A stretch of 64,000 nucleotides of DNA from Thaumarchaeota archaeon casp-thauma3 (GCA_001510275.1 LFEY01000007.1:28104-92103); one strand, 5' to 3'. Numbered from the stretch's first letter, positions 43,148-52,917 are shown. The notes: generated from the sequence alone by a model not told the origin. Numbers and translations are program-made.

Positions 43148-45842
43148 ATCGCTATTTGAGAAATTTGGATTTTCTAAACTAACTGAAATTCAGAAAAAAG
43201 CTTCACCAATTATTTTACAAAAAAAAGATTGTCTTGTAATTGCTCCTACAGGTTCAGGAAAAACTGAATGTTCTGTAATTCCAATTTTTTCTCTTTTAAA
43301 AAATTCAAAGAAGAATGGAAAAATTAAAATTATCTACATCACTCCTTTACGGGCATTAAACCGTGATGTATTTCGAAGAATTACAAAATATGCACATGAA
43401 AACCAACTATCTATTGAAATTAGGCATGGAGATACTTCTCAAAAAGATAGAAAAAAAATTAGAGATAATCCTCCAGATATTCTAATTACAACACCTGAAA
43501 CTCTTGTAATTCTATTAACACAAATCAAAATGTTAGATGCATTATCTGATTTAGAATGGGTTGTAATTGATGAGGTTCATGAGTTACTATCTAGTGAAAG
43601 AGGCTCTCAATTATCATTAAGTATTGAAAGATTAGAATTTAATTCAAAATACACTCTTACAAAAATAGGATTATCTGCTACTGTTGGAAATTTTGAAGAA
43701 GCAGGAAAATTTGTTGTAGGCACCAAAAGAAAATGTGAGATTATTAGAGATAAGTCAGTAAGAAAATATGATGTAGAAATAAAGTATGTTGAAGGAACAA
43801 TTTCTGATGTTGCAGAGAAAATTATTGAATATGTCTTAGAACTTGACTTAGACTCTCCAATACTTCTATTTACTAATACTAGAGGTGAAGCAGAATTTTT
43901 AGCTTCAATTTTAAAAGAAAAATCTTCTATAGAAATTGAATTACATCACGGATCTCTATCAAAAGAGGTTAGAGAAGAAACTGAACTTACTCTACGAGAA
44001 GGAAAACGAGGTATTGTTGTATGTACCTCTTCGTTAGAATTAGGATTGGATATTGGTTCAATTGAACTAGTAATTCATTATGGTTCTCCTAGACAAGTAT
44101 CAAAATTAATTCAAAGAATAGGAAGAAGCAAACATAATCGAGATGCATCAGCTAAGGGACTTATTATAACAAATAATTTTGATGATGAATTCGAAGCACG
44201 AGCTATACTTGAGCGTATTCAAGAAGGTTCAATCGAAGAGCAAAAAATTCATGATAGCTCTCTTGATGTTTTGGCTCATCATTTAGTTGGATTATCAATG
44301 CAGATTGGAGAAATTCAAGTTGAGAAAGCTTTTGAATTGATAACAAAAGCTTACCCATTTCGGAATTTACAACTAGAAGAATTGATTGCAGTATTGGATT
44401 TACTTGATTCAAACTATCTGATTTTTTTTGATAGAACAAAAATGACTTTTTGGAAGAAAGGACGTGCTTTCAAGTATTATTTTGAGAATCTTTCAACAAT
44501 TCCGGATATTCTCAAATTCAAAGTCTTTGATAGTGTTGGAAAAAAAATCATCGGTTCATTAGATCAAAGGTTTGTTGGTGATTTTGGAGATTCTGGCAAT
44601 ATCTTTGTGCTAAAAGGCTCACAATGGAGAATACTAAATGTAGATGAAAAATCATTTACTGTAAATGTTGAACCATTTAGAGGAGGAGGAATTACTGTTC
44701 CATATTGGGAAGGTGAAAGTATTCCAATTGATTACAATACTGCACAAAAAGTAGGGGCTTTTCGCACACGAGTAAAAAATGGTTCCCTAAAACTAATCAA
44801 TAAAACAATTGAAAAATTAAATTTTGATGTTCCAAATGAAAATCATATTGTTATTGAATCAAGTAAATCACAAGGCTCAATTGTAATTCATTCATGTTTC
44901 GGCACAAAAATTAATTCTACTCTATCAACTTTACTTTCTTCTATGTTATCTTCTCTATTGGGATCCATTGTTGATTCTCGTTCAGATGGCTATCGAATTG
45001 TTTTATCTTCTAGATCACGGATTTCTGAAAAACTTTGTATTGAAGTTCTAAATGACAATTATGATCTTTATTCAATAGTTACTGCTTCTTTAACAGGAAC
45101 TCATAATGTTAACTGGAGAACATGGTGTGTCGCAAAGAAATTTGGAATTGTAGGACGTGGAGCAATTTATGAGAGAAAATCTGCCAGATTTTTATACGAA
45201 CGTTATTCAAAAACTCCACTTGTACATGAAGCACTACGAGAATTATTTCATGATAAATATGATTTAAAAAATTCTGAAATAATACTCAACAAAATAAGTA
45301 GAAATGAAATTTCTGTTAAATGGTTAGAAGTTGATACCTTTTCAAAATTAGCAGAACCAATTTTAGATCATACTGCAAAATATTATGCAGCTCCAGCAAA
45401 TCTTGATAAAGGAATTATTGATCTTGTTAAAACAAGACTCGCAAAGACTAAACATCGTTTAATTTGTGCAAGATGCGGAAGATGGGAACGTGTAGTAGAA
45501 ACTAATGAAGTTAAAAATACTTTGATATGTCCATATTGTAAGGCCAGACAAATTACTGCTACTTTTTATTCTGATTATGATTTACAAAAAATCATTCAAA
45601 AAAAACATATAGGAAAAAAATTATCATCAGATGAAAAACACAAATTTGAGCGTGCATGGAAAGTTTCCTCTTTAATAGAAAATTTTGGTAAGACTGCCAT
45701 TACTGTATTATCTGGTTATGGAGTAGGGGCAGACACTGCTGCAAGAATATTGAGAAATATGGTAGATGAAGAATACTTATTCAAACAAATCTATGAAGCT
45801 GAAAGGCAATATGTTGTAACAAGAGGGTTTTGGGATTCTTAA
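43110..45842 (+). CDS. Lhr-type superfamily 2 DNA helicase
   Basis: A 910-residue helicase. It shows Q-motif-like TEIQKKASP, Walker A APTGSGKTE (about 45-53, Lys51), TPLRALNRD motif Ia, DEVH box (about 152-155) with ELLSSERGSQ, LSATVGN motif III, CTSSLELGLDIG motif V and IQRIGRSKHN motif VI. A C-terminal zinc ribbon CARC/CPYC (about 787-812) follows the winged-helix and beta-barrel regions. Archaeal Lhr/Hel308-like helicases act in DNA repair and replication restart. Its stop interlocks with that of the convergent RPA gene. Confidence 0.92.
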   Translation: MKDQDQKTNQILESLFEKFGFSKLTEIQKKASPIILQKKDCLVIAPTGSGKTECSVIPIFSLLKNSKKNGKIKIIYITPLRALNRDVFRRITKYAHENQLSIEIRHGDTSQKDRKKIRDNPPDILITTPETLVILLTQIKMLDALSDLEWVVIDEVHELLSSERGSQLSLSIERLEFNSKYTLTKIGLSATVGNFEEAGKFVVGTKRKCEIIRDKSVRKYDVEIKYVEGTISDVAEKIIEYVLELDLDSPILLFTNTRGEAEFLASILKEKSSIEIELHHGSLSKEVREETELTLREGKRGIVVCTSSLELGLDIGSIELVIHYGSPRQVSKLIQRIGRSKHNRDASAKGLIITNNFDDEFEARAILERIQEGSIEEQKIHDSSLDVLAHHLVGLSMQIGEIQVEKAFELITKAYPFRNLQLEELIAVLDLLDSNYLIFFDRTKMTFWKKGRAFKYYFENLSTIPDILKFKVFDSVGKKIIGSLDQRFVGDFGDSGNIFVLKGSQWRILNVDEKSFTVNVEPFRGGGITVPYWEGESIPIDYNTAQKVGAFRTRVKNGSLKLINKTIEKLNFDVPNENHIVIESSKSQGSIVIHSCFGTKINSTLSTLLSSMLSSLLGSIVDSRSDGYRIVLSSRSRISEKLCIEVLNDNYDLYSIVTASLTGTHNVNWRTWCVAKKFGIVGRGAIYERKSARFLYERYSKTPLVHEALRELFHDKYDLKNSEIILNKISRNEISVKWLEVDTFSKLAEPILDHTAKYYAAPANLDKGIIDLVKTRLAKTKHRLICARCGRWERVVETNEVKNTLICPYCKARQITATFYSDYDLQKIIQKKHIGKKLSSDEKHKFERAWKVSSLIENFGKTAITVLSGYGVGADTAARILRNMVDEEYLFKQIYEAERQYVVTRGFWDS

Positions 45843-47236
45843 TTTTTCTTTGTAATTTTAGAAAAGGCTGTTAGAAATAGCTCTATTCTACCTTCAAGTC
45901 CTGCTTTAGCATTTAATCCTGTAATTGATACTATTTCTCCTAACTCACATTTGTCAATTATCCTTGCCTGATTTCTCCAACCTTTTACCCAAATTTGACC
46001 TGTGTCATCTTCAACAAACATTTCTGATAGTGCTATTGATTCTCCAGATTTAGTTTGAACTTCACGTCTTTCAGGAACTTTCAATATTATAGATTCAATA
46101 CAATAATTTTCATTTATTTTAACATCATTAATTTTTGTTCTAAGTTGAGATAATGATGGAATGGATTCATCATTATCTAGTTTTCTTACAAAAGAATTTT
46201 CATCAAGTGTAATTGAATTCCCATATGCTTTTGATGGCATGCATTCTATTACATCTCCTTCTACACAAACGCTAGTAGAGTTTGCAAAATCACTAATGTT
46301 GTATATGTTCTTTTTATTATCAACAGCTAAAATCATTTTTTTACCATTCTCTGTTTCTGATATTGTAAGAACTCTTGCAATTACTAGTTCTGCTTCTTTT
46401 CCTCCTTCAATCTCAATTATAGTTGCATCATTACCATGAATTTCTAATCCTTGATTTCCTGATTTTACTTTGACTCCAAGTAATCTTACTTTGGCTGACT
46501 GAGAAATCATGTTTGGAATAGATGATTCATCTTTTCCCCATAGAACAACTCTCATGGCACTGTCATCTTTTCCTTTTAGCCTCATTCTAAGGGCTTTTCC
46601 AGGTTTACCACGCGAATTAGTAAATTCCATTCCACTAATTACACCATCAATCATTCCTGAAATTACAAGATCTTTTTGTCCTTCTTGTAGTTCACTAACA
46701 TCTTTTGTGATAGTATCTATGGTTGGGATCTCACTTTTTGTATCTGTAGTTTCAATATTTGATCCAGAACCAATGTTTATTGTTGGTGAACCATCAAGAT
46801 CAGATTTAACATATGCCTTGATAATTTTAATTAAATCTCCTGGTTTCAGGTTTTCAATTCCAGGTAAATTTGCTTTTTCATCCCATAATTTTACACTAGC
46901 AGTAGAATTTGTGTCATATACTGTCATTGTTCTTAGAAAAAATGGTGAACCGTCTTTTCTTGAAAATTCTTTTGCAGGTGAAAGATTCAAAACTCTTGTT
47001 TCTAATGAAATTTCTTTTGCCCCTGCATATAGATCCTTTAATTCCATTTCAATTTTTAGTGGCTCTGATAAGGTAACATCATAATCAGATGCTATCAAAA
47101 ATAATGCTCCTTGATCTGTCAAGTATCCTGCACCAATTTTTTCTTTTTTCTGTTTAATCAGCTCTTCTATAGATTCTCTAGTTAATTCAGATTTTTGTTC
47201 GAGTAATTTAGCAATCAGATTTTCAAATTCAGACAA
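45839..47236 (-). CDS. rpa: Replication protein A (single-stranded DNA-binding, multi-OB)
   Basis: A 465-residue protein. A short helical N-terminus (1-70; LTRESIEELIKQKKEKIG) is followed by at least three OB-fold regions: 75-165 (LETRVLNLSPAKEFSRKDGS; VKLWDEKA), 185-275 (ISGMIDGVISGMEFTNSRG; MRVVLWGKDESSI) and about 375-460 (EMFVEDDTGQIWVKGWRNQA). The NxTxxxxxxLW pattern recurs, as in archaeal RPA. It binds ssDNA in replication and repair. TTG start 47236. The 3' end interlocks with the helicase stop. Confidence 0.88.
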   Translation of the reverse strand: MSEFENLIAKLLEQKSELTRESIEELIKQKKEKIGAGYLTDQGALFLIASDYDVTLSEPLKIEMELKDLYAGAKEISLETRVLNLSPAKEFSRKDGSPFFLRTMTVYDTNSTASVKLWDEKANLPGIENLKPGDLIKIIKAYVKSDLDGSPTINIGSGSNIETTDTKSEIPTIDTITKDVSELQEGQKDLVISGMIDGVISGMEFTNSRGKPGKALRMRLKGKDDSAMRVVLWGKDESSIPNMISQSAKVRLLGVKVKSGNQGLEIHGNDATIIEIEGGKEAELVIARVLTISETENGKKMILAVDNKKNIYNISDFANSTSVCVEGDVIECMPSKAYGNSITLDENSFVRKLDNDESIPSLSQLRTKINDVKINENYCIESIILKVPERREVQTKSGESIALSEMFVEDDTGQIWVKGWRNQARIIDKCELGEIVSITGLNAKAGLEGRIELFLTAFSKITKKN

Positions 47237-47282
47237 TTCATTGTTGCTAAACTTGTTCTATTAATAAAAATTTCATTAATTC

Positions 47283-47417
47283 TTAAAATTTATTTCTTAC
47301 AAAAATGATCGCTCTATCATATCTTCTTTCAAGATCAGAATTCTGAAATCTATATTTTTCTGAATTTCCTACATGTTTTATCCGAATTGATTCAAATCTT
47401 CTAAAAATTATCTTAAT
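47283..47417 (-). other. Start-less 44-codon ORF fragment
   Basis: Between rpa and the ABC genes, the minus strand has an open frame of 44 codons ending in TAA at 47285-47283, bounded upstream by TAA. It reads as plausible protein (FRRFESIRIKHVG, then DLERRYDRAIIFVRNKF) but contains no ATG, GTG or TTG; only ATT or ATA could start it. It may be a gene relic or chance. The rest of this 223-base gap holds the AT-rich promoter region of the ABC operon. Confidence 0.25.
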
Positions 47418-47459
47418 TTACCTCATTAACTAAATTAATAGGAAGATCGCAGTTGTGTT

Positions 47460-48398
47460 ATGTCTTGCATTAATGTTAATCATCTGTCAAAATCATATGG
47501 ATCAATTAAAGCTGTGGATGATCTTGTCTTGTCTGTTAAATCAGGTCAGGTTTTTGGATTTTTAGGTCCTAATGGTGCTGGAAAATCAACTACAATCAAA
47601 CTACTAACAACATTAATTCCACCTTCAAGTGGCTCTCTTTCTATTTTGGGCGTGGATGCTGTCAAAAACCCTCTTGAAGTACGCCATAAAATCGGTGTTG
47701 TCTTACAGCAGCCAAGTTATGAGCCTACACTATCTGTTGAAAAATCACTCGATAAATATGGAATGATGTGGAATATTCCAAGAACTGAACGTAAAACTAG
47801 AATGGAACAACTTTTGAAAGATTTTGATCTAGTTGAAATTCGTAAAAAAAGAAATGAAGATCTTTCAATTGGTCAACGAAGAAGAGTCCAAGTTGCACGT
47901 GAATTTATGCATGATATGGAATTGTTATTTTTAGATGAACCTACTGCTGGTTTAGATCCAAGTGCCAGAAGAAAATTATTAGATTATTTAAAAAATAAAG
48001 TAAAAACAGGATTAACAATTTTTTATACAACACATATTCTAACTGAAGCTGAATATCTTTGTGATGAAATAGCGATAATTGATAAGGGAAAAATAATTAC
48101 TGTTGATTCTCCTGATGCCTTGAAGAATAGATTTGGAAAAGAAAAAACTATAAAAATTCATTTGTTAGAAAAACAATCTAAAATTACTTCTCTTTTATCT
48201 GGAATTTTAGACTGTAAAATTGATTTTGAGAGTGGAACTAATATAATAATTCATTCAGAACAATCAGAATTAGTATTATTACAAATATTAAAAATACTCA
48301 ATGATAACGCTATAGATATTGAAGATCTATCTGCAGTTCCAACAAATCTTGAAGAGATCTTTTTGAATATGGTGAAAGAAAATGCATCCAATAATTAG
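47460..48398 (+). CDS. ABC transporter ATP-binding protein (drug/lipid exporter type)
   Basis: A 312-residue ATPase of the DrrA/CcmA class. Walker A GPNGAGKST (about 36-44), Q-loop VVLQQPSYEP, signature LSIGQRRR (variant of LSGGQ, about 139), Walker B ELLFLDEPTAGLDPS (about 158-172) and the H-loop TTHILTEAE. The C-terminal domain (about 225-310) is typical for this exporter class. It overlaps the permease start by 17 bases. The exported substrate is unknown. Confidence 0.93.
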   Translation: MSCINVNHLSKSYGSIKAVDDLVLSVKSGQVFGFLGPNGAGKSTTIKLLTTLIPPSSGSLSILGVDAVKNPLEVRHKIGVVLQQPSYEPTLSVEKSLDKYGMMWNIPRTERKTRMEQLLKDFDLVEIRKKRNEDLSIGQRRRVQVAREFMHDMELLFLDEPTAGLDPSARRKLLDYLKNKVKTGLTIFYTTHILTEAEYLCDEIAIIDKGKIITVDSPDALKNRFGKEKTIKIHLLEKQSKITSLLSGILDCKIDFESGTNIIIHSEQSELVLLQILKILNDNAIDIEDLSAVPTNLEEIFLNMVKENASNN

Positions 48399-49143
48399 AT
48401 TAGTTAATAGAAACCTAACAATTTCCCTTAACCCTGGATTTTTAATTTGGCAAGTAATTTTTCCTTTAATCTATATTTTTGTTGCAGGTTTTGCATATGC
48501 ACCATTAATTCATGAAGTTCCTTTTGGTACTAAAGATCTTGACTATCCAGCATTTTTGGCATCGGGTATGATTGGATTTAACATTATGAATAGTACACTA
48601 ATTTCTGGTATCCTTATTTGGAATGATAGAAGGCATGGTATGTTTGAACAAATTATGTCAGGACCATTTACTAGAAGTCATTATATTCTCAGCAATATCT
48701 GCACTATAGGCATAATTGGATTAGTAAGCGCATCTTTGATAGCTGTAGTTGGCTATCCAGTATTTTTTGAATCTGTAGAATTTTCGTTTATTACAATTCC
48801 AATAATCATTTTTGGTGCAATTACAGGATCTGTGTTATTTGGATCATTGGCATCAATAATCTCTACCAGATTACGCTCAAGTGAGGGATTTAATGTAATT
48901 ATTAATACTGTTTTTCTATTCTTTGCTTTTGTCAGTACTGCATTTTATCCAGCTGATGGAGTCCCAGAGCCATTACGTACTGCATTTTATCTAAATCCAT
49001 TAACTTATCTTGTAGATGTAATTAGAGCGGGAATTTTTGGAACCTTCACAGAATTTGTAATTTATGAAATGATAATTCTTGTAGGAATTGCAGCTGTTCT
49101 CTTTGTAATTGCATCAAAATTATTAACAAAACTAGACTTTTAG
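48382..49143 (+). CDS. ABC-2 type transporter permease
   Basis: A 253-residue membrane protein with six predicted helices, of the ABC2 family. A hydrophilic loop FGTKDLDYPAFLASGMIGFN precedes helix 2; the conserved ERRHGMFEQIMSGP-like coupling element here reads DRRHGMFEQIMSGPFTRS; and FYLNPLTYLVDVIR near residue 205 is the family signature. It pairs with the ATPase encoded immediately upstream. The stop interlocks with the convergent dehydrogenase gene (TTAG at 49140-49143). Confidence 0.92.
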   Translation: MHPIIRLVNRNLTISLNPGFLIWQVIFPLIYIFVAGFAYAPLIHEVPFGTKDLDYPAFLASGMIGFNIMNSTLISGILIWNDRRHGMFEQIMSGPFTRSHYILSNICTIGIIGLVSASLIAVVGYPVFFESVEFSFITIPIIIFGAITGSVLFGSLASIISTRLRSSEGFNVIINTVFLFFAFVSTAFYPADGVPEPLRTAFYLNPLTYLVDVIRAGIFGTFTEFVIYEMIILVGIAAVLFVIASKLLTKLDF

Positions 49144-49889
49144 AAATTAGAACTTTTTTTGAATTTTTCATACGTCTCATTAATTTTTTTAATTATGTCT
49201 AGATTTTCATTTTCTATTAAACTTAGATTTGGAATTACACAATGTCCTCCAATAATACCTGGATACATTTTTGGTCTGTTACCTAAATTTTCATGGATTT
49301 CATCAGCAAATTTCCACATTTCATCAAAATCAATACCTTCTTTTTCACAAATCATTTTTGTGATCTGAGCATAATTAATTAACCATCCATAATATGTTGT
49401 ATCAACTAATATTTTTGCTAGCTCTGCTGTTTTAGTATTTGACATCCATTCTACTTTTTGAAATCTTTTTTCTAAATCTGACTTTATTTCTGGAACTAAT
49501 TCTTTATCTTCTGTTGCAATAAATTTAGTGTATTTTTTAATGTCTTCGGAAAATCTACTATGTACTCCACGTACTGGTGAAAATAAAACTGGAGTTTTAG
49601 ATTTTTCTTGTATTTTTTTTGTTGTTCCTGGTTTAACAGTTGAATGTATTACGATTACTTTCAAACCCTCAATCTTACTAATCCAATTTGATGTGATATC
49701 GACAAATTCTGTTAATTCACCTGGAAGACATACATGAAGATATTCTGGATTTTCTATTGTAGAATTTTCTGAATAGTTTTTACATTTTGAGTTATCAATG
49801 TCAATTCCAATACAATCAAACCCTCTTTCAATAAGTAAATCAAATATAGTCTCTCCTACCTCGCCCATACCCAAAACAATATCTGTCAT
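49140..49889 (-). CDS. Short UDP-sugar dehydrogenase-like protein
   Basis: A 249-residue member of the UDP-glucose/GDP-mannose dehydrogenase superfamily. It has the NAD-binding GMGEVGETI (7-15), STVKPGTT (83-90), the central AELAKI (155-160) and the catalytic cysteine Cys217 in GGHCVIP. Full-length enzymes have about 430 residues; the C-terminal UDP-sugar binding domain is absent because the protein ends 30 residues after the cysteine. No frameshift remnant is visible downstream, where the ABC permease ends on the opposite strand. It may use another substrate or complement a separate protein. Confidence 0.75.
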   Translation of the reverse strand: MTDIVLGMGEVGETIFDLLIERGFDCIGIDIDNSKCKNYSENSTIENPEYLHVCLPGELTEFVDITSNWISKIEGLKVIVIHSTVKPGTTKKIQEKSKTPVLFSPVRGVHSRFSEDIKKYTKFIATEDKELVPEIKSDLEKRFQKVEWMSNTKTAELAKILVDTTYYGWLINYAQITKMICEKEGIDFDEMWKFADEIHENLGNRPKMYPGIIGGHCVIPNLSLIENENLDIIKKINETYEKFKKSSNF

Positions 49890-49928
49890 TGTACCTAATT
49901 CCTCATTCTATCCATATTTTAAATAAAG

Positions 49929-50001
49929 TAGCCCGGGCCAGACTCGAACTGGCGTCACGGGCTTCAAAGGCCCATATGCTTGACCGCTACACTACCGGGC
50001 T
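49929..50001 (-). tRNA. tRNA-Gln (anticodon TTG)
   Basis: Acceptor AGCCCGG/CCGGGCT with discriminator A. Anticodon stem TGGGC/GCCCG closes loop CTTTGAA, and the T arm is GCCAG-TTCGAGT-CTGGC. No intron or encoded CCA. The A1-U72 pair is what archaeal GatDE recognises in tRNA-Gln; gatD and gatE are at 56.8-60 kb. Confidence 0.93.
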
Positions 50002-50072
50002 GTTAAACCGAGCACGCCACTTCCCTTAATGAACTTTTTATTTCAATTTGTCCCTAACGGTATAATTAGAAA

Positions 50073-51101
50073 TTATTGTTTTATTACATTCATTAATTTT
50101 TGAATAGGATCTTCCATCTTAACTACGATTTTCCTTACTCTTTTTTGATGTTCTCTATTGGATGTCGTAACAATTTTTTTAATATAATTACAAATTTTTA
50201 CTGGATTTGTTTCTCTTTTTACTAGATGTTTTTTTACTAGATAGTTCTCTATGATGTTTGGAACTGCATTGTAAGAAATAGTAGGAATTCCTAATAATGC
50301 AGATTCTGCAGTCATAGTTCCTCCAGATCCAATAAAAATATCAGTATTGTTTAACAAATGCTTTCCATCAAATGACATTTTAACAATTTTGGTTTTTTTA
50401 CCAAACTTTTTTTGAAGATTTTGAATTTGTTTAGTGTATCTACCTAAAATTACAATATTTTCTTTACTACACTCCTTTACAATTTGTTTAATGATTGGAA
50501 TTATTTTGCTTGATTTTGATGCATATGATGCCTCTTTTTCTTCTACCCTAATCAAAATATTTTTTCTTTTATTATCTTTAAATGGTAATGATGCTTCTTG
50601 ATTTATTTTTCTTTTGATGGTAACAACTGCATCTATTGCTTTGTATGAAATAATATTTTTCTTATCTATTCCATATTTAGAAAATTCATTTTTTGGAATA
50701 ACATTTGGAATAAGCAATTTTTGAATTAAGGGTAATGTTAATCGCATAACTGCATCAGCATGTGGTGAATCCCCAAATGCTACGTGTTTTATTCCCAAAC
50801 CAAATGAAATCCTTGCTGCTTCAGGAGAACAAAAACTAATTGTCATATCTGGTGAAAATGCCTTAATTTTTCCATAAATCTTTCCCATTCTGTCAATACT
50901 GGCTTCAAGTTTAGCTTTCTTGTCATTGCCTCCATGTTTTCCGACAAAAATAAGGTCAAAATTACGTATTTTTGCCAATTTCGTAACTTCTCTGTATTCT
51001 CTAGAAGTACACAAAAAATCGTGTTTTTTCCCTAATTTTTTAATTATTTGTTCAGAAAACAATAATTGTTTTGGTGTAAGAATGTCTATCCATATTTTCA
51101 A
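50073..51101 (-). CDS. DUF354 family protein (GT-B-like fold)
   Basis: A 342-residue protein of the archaeal DUF354 family, related in fold to GT-B glycosyltransferases and UDP-GlcNAc 2-epimerase. It begins IWIDILTPKQLLFSEQII (3-20), has GLGIKHVAFGDSPHADAVMR near 103-122 and a C-terminal FIGSGGTMTAESALLGIPTI near 254-273, the latter resembling the nucleotide-sugar loop. TTG start 51101. It sits between two sugar-nucleotide-dehydrogenase-like genes, which points to surface glycan synthesis. Confidence 0.82.
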   Translation of the reverse strand: MKIWIDILTPKQLLFSEQIIKKLGKKHDFLCTSREYREVTKLAKIRNFDLIFVGKHGGNDKKAKLEASIDRMGKIYGKIKAFSPDMTISFCSPEAARISFGLGIKHVAFGDSPHADAVMRLTLPLIQKLLIPNVIPKNEFSKYGIDKKNIISYKAIDAVVTIKRKINQEASLPFKDNKRKNILIRVEEKEASYASKSSKIIPIIKQIVKECSKENIVILGRYTKQIQNLQKKFGKKTKIVKMSFDGKHLLNNTDIFIGSGGTMTAESALLGIPTISYNAVPNIIENYLVKKHLVKRETNPVKICNYIKKIVTTSNREHQKRVRKIVVKMEDPIQKLMNVIKQ

Positions 51102-51166
51102 GTAATTTCTATCATTGTACTAAGTTCAATAAGTTTTTCTTAGTCTATTATGCAGCTGTAAGTGTA

Positions 51167-52306
51167 ATGGGGGGAGTAAAAGTTGTTGTTTATGGACTTA
51201 GTACAGAAGGATATGCTATTGCATCTCAAATGGCAATCAAAGGAGCTGATGTTTCCATCATCGATGAATCAACTCCTTCCGCAATTTCACTTACTGCAGA
51301 AATAGCTAAAACTTACCCAAATGTGTCTTCTCTAAAAGAAGATGAACCATTATTGGCTATGGAACCTATCGATGTAGCCATTTCAAAAGCTCAATATCTT
51401 TTCTTTACCCCAAGAATTAGAAAAACAGGACAAGATATCAAAACTGAAATCCATTCTAAATTTAAGGATGCAGTGAAATCATTAAAGAAAAATAGTTCAG
51501 TTGTTTTCACTCTTCCAACAGGATTTGGAGGTAACAACGAAACTATTTCATTACTGGAACATATAACCGGGTTTGAAGTTGGAAAACATATTTCATATTT
51601 TTATTATCCATTAGAAGATCTAAATCCACAACCAAATGTTATTGGTTCTTTTAATGGAAAGGAAGATTCTAAATTATTTGATCTACTTACTGTAGGTAAA
51701 AAAGAGAAAAGATTTGTTGCTATTTCATCGTCAGAACATTTTCATGCTATTAAAATTTTATCTAGATTTTCTAGTTTGTGTAGTGTTTTAGAGGTGTGTA
51801 AATACGCACAAGATGAAATTACTAAAAATGATTTATCCTCAGATGATTTTCAGGAAATATTTCTTGATAATATGGTTAGTGGGCTATTTGATATAAAATC
51901 TCTAGGTTCCTCATTTGAGGGTGCAAATACTCTCATGTATCTAATTAATGGAAGTGTAAAAGGAATTGATGGATACGTCAAGCGATTAATTGATGAAATT
52001 AGAACAACATTAAAGAAAAATGATCTTAAAGCTAGTAGAACAAAAATTGCATTATCTTGGACTCTTGATCAACATGCAATGCGTGGGGATAAGATTGAGA
52101 TGCTTCAAAATTTGACCTTAAAATTACGTGATTATATAGGTGATGTAGAAGCTTATGAAGATCCAAACTTTGATCTTTTCCATAGTGACAAAACTACAAT
52201 TGTTGTAGCATGTTCAAAAACTGATTTTGAACATATTAAAAAGACCAAAGAAAATTCTGATCTAATTGTTGTTAAGGCTAATCCTTTATGTGAAACAATT
52301 CAATAA
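51167..52306 (+). CDS. Rossmann-fold protein distantly related to nucleotide-sugar dehydrogenases
   Basis: A 379-residue cytosolic protein. The N-terminal VVVYGLSTEGYAIASQM (5-21) is a dinucleotide-binding motif, and the order of elements (acidic ISKAQYLFFTPRIR near 75, VVFTLPTGFGG near 113, a long helical middle at 205-260) parallels UDP-glucose dehydrogenase, but the GGxC catalytic cysteine motif is absent. The C-terminal part (FHSDKTTIVVACSKTDFEH) is a second alpha/beta unit. I cannot name a function; it may be a regulator or have lost dehydrogenase activity. ATG start; GTG at 51163 region is out of frame. Confidence 0.6.
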   Translation: MGGVKVVVYGLSTEGYAIASQMAIKGADVSIIDESTPSAISLTAEIAKTYPNVSSLKEDEPLLAMEPIDVAISKAQYLFFTPRIRKTGQDIKTEIHSKFKDAVKSLKKNSSVVFTLPTGFGGNNETISLLEHITGFEVGKHISYFYYPLEDLNPQPNVIGSFNGKEDSKLFDLLTVGKKEKRFVAISSSEHFHAIKILSRFSSLCSVLEVCKYAQDEITKNDLSSDDFQEIFLDNMVSGLFDIKSLGSSFEGANTLMYLINGSVKGIDGYVKRLIDEIRTTLKKNDLKASRTKIALSWTLDQHAMRGDKIEMLQNLTLKLRDYIGDVEAYEDPNFDLFHSDKTTIVVACSKTDFEHIKKTKENSDLIVVKANPLCETIQ

Positions 52307-52308
52307 CA

Positions 52309-52318
52309 CTTTAAATTA
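52309..52318 (+). promoter_or_regulatory. TATA box of the grpE-dnaK operon
   Basis: CTTTAAATTA is centred 28 bases before TTG 52342 and 19 bases before TTG 52333, which favours the downstream start for grpE if the mRNA is leaderless. Confidence 0.45.
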
Positions 52319-52341
52319 CCTAAATTATTATTTTGTTTGCT

Positions 52342-52917
52342 TTGTCAACTGAAAATAATTCTGACGAAATCCCTGTTAATGTAGTATCTGAAAATGAACC
52401 TGAATCTAATGATTTTCTAGAAGATTTGAAACCTGCAGAAATAAGTGTTGAAGAACTATCAAAATTATTAGAATCAGAAAAACAAAAAACATCAGAGTAT
52501 GAAGAAAAATTAAAACATGTTTTGGCAGACTTTCAGAATCTTAATCGAAAAACACAATCTGATATAGAAAATGGTGTTAATACTAAAGTTGATGAATTTG
52601 TATTAGATTTTTTAAAAATATATGATGATTTCATTAGAGCTAAAGAAGTTTTTTCTGAAAATAAAATTAATACTGATGGTCTAGACTCTATTTTGAAAAA
52701 TATGGACTCATTATTGAAAAAATATCATGTTGTTCCAATTGATGCATTAGGCGAAATTTTTGATCCAAACTTTCATGAAGCAATATCCATTATTACTGAT
52801 TCTGATTTAGATGATAACACAATTACAAAAGAGATCAGGAAGGGATATATTTCTCATGCGAGGGTCATAAGACCTACACTCGTAGAAATTTCAAAAAAGG
52901 ATGATGATAAAATATGA
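52342..52917 (+). CDS. grpE: Nucleotide exchange factor GrpE
   Basis: 191 residues from TTG 52342 (TTG 52333 adds three). Residues 1-40 are acidic and disordered; a long coiled coil follows (about 35-75, [20 protein letters not shown]), then the beta-wing domain with [18 protein letters not shown] near 135-152 and [20 protein letters not shown] at the C-terminus. It releases ADP from DnaK. Archaeal DnaK systems are acquired from bacteria. The stop overlaps the dnaK ATG (ATGA). Confidence 0.92.
   Translation: MSTENNSDEIPVNVVSENEPESNDFLEDLKPAEISVEELSKLLESEKQKTSEYEEKLKHVLADFQNLNRKTQSDIENGVNTKVDEFVLDFLKIYDDFIRAKEVFSENKINTDGLDSILKNMDSLLKKYHVVPIDALGEIFDPNFHEAISIITDSDLDDNTITKEIRKGYISHARVIRPTLVEISKKDDDKI

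Noticed and set aside
46509..47084. A 191-codon plus-strand ORF opposite rpa
   Set aside because: Antisense shadow of the RPA coding region; Ser/Phe/Pro-rich without domain features.
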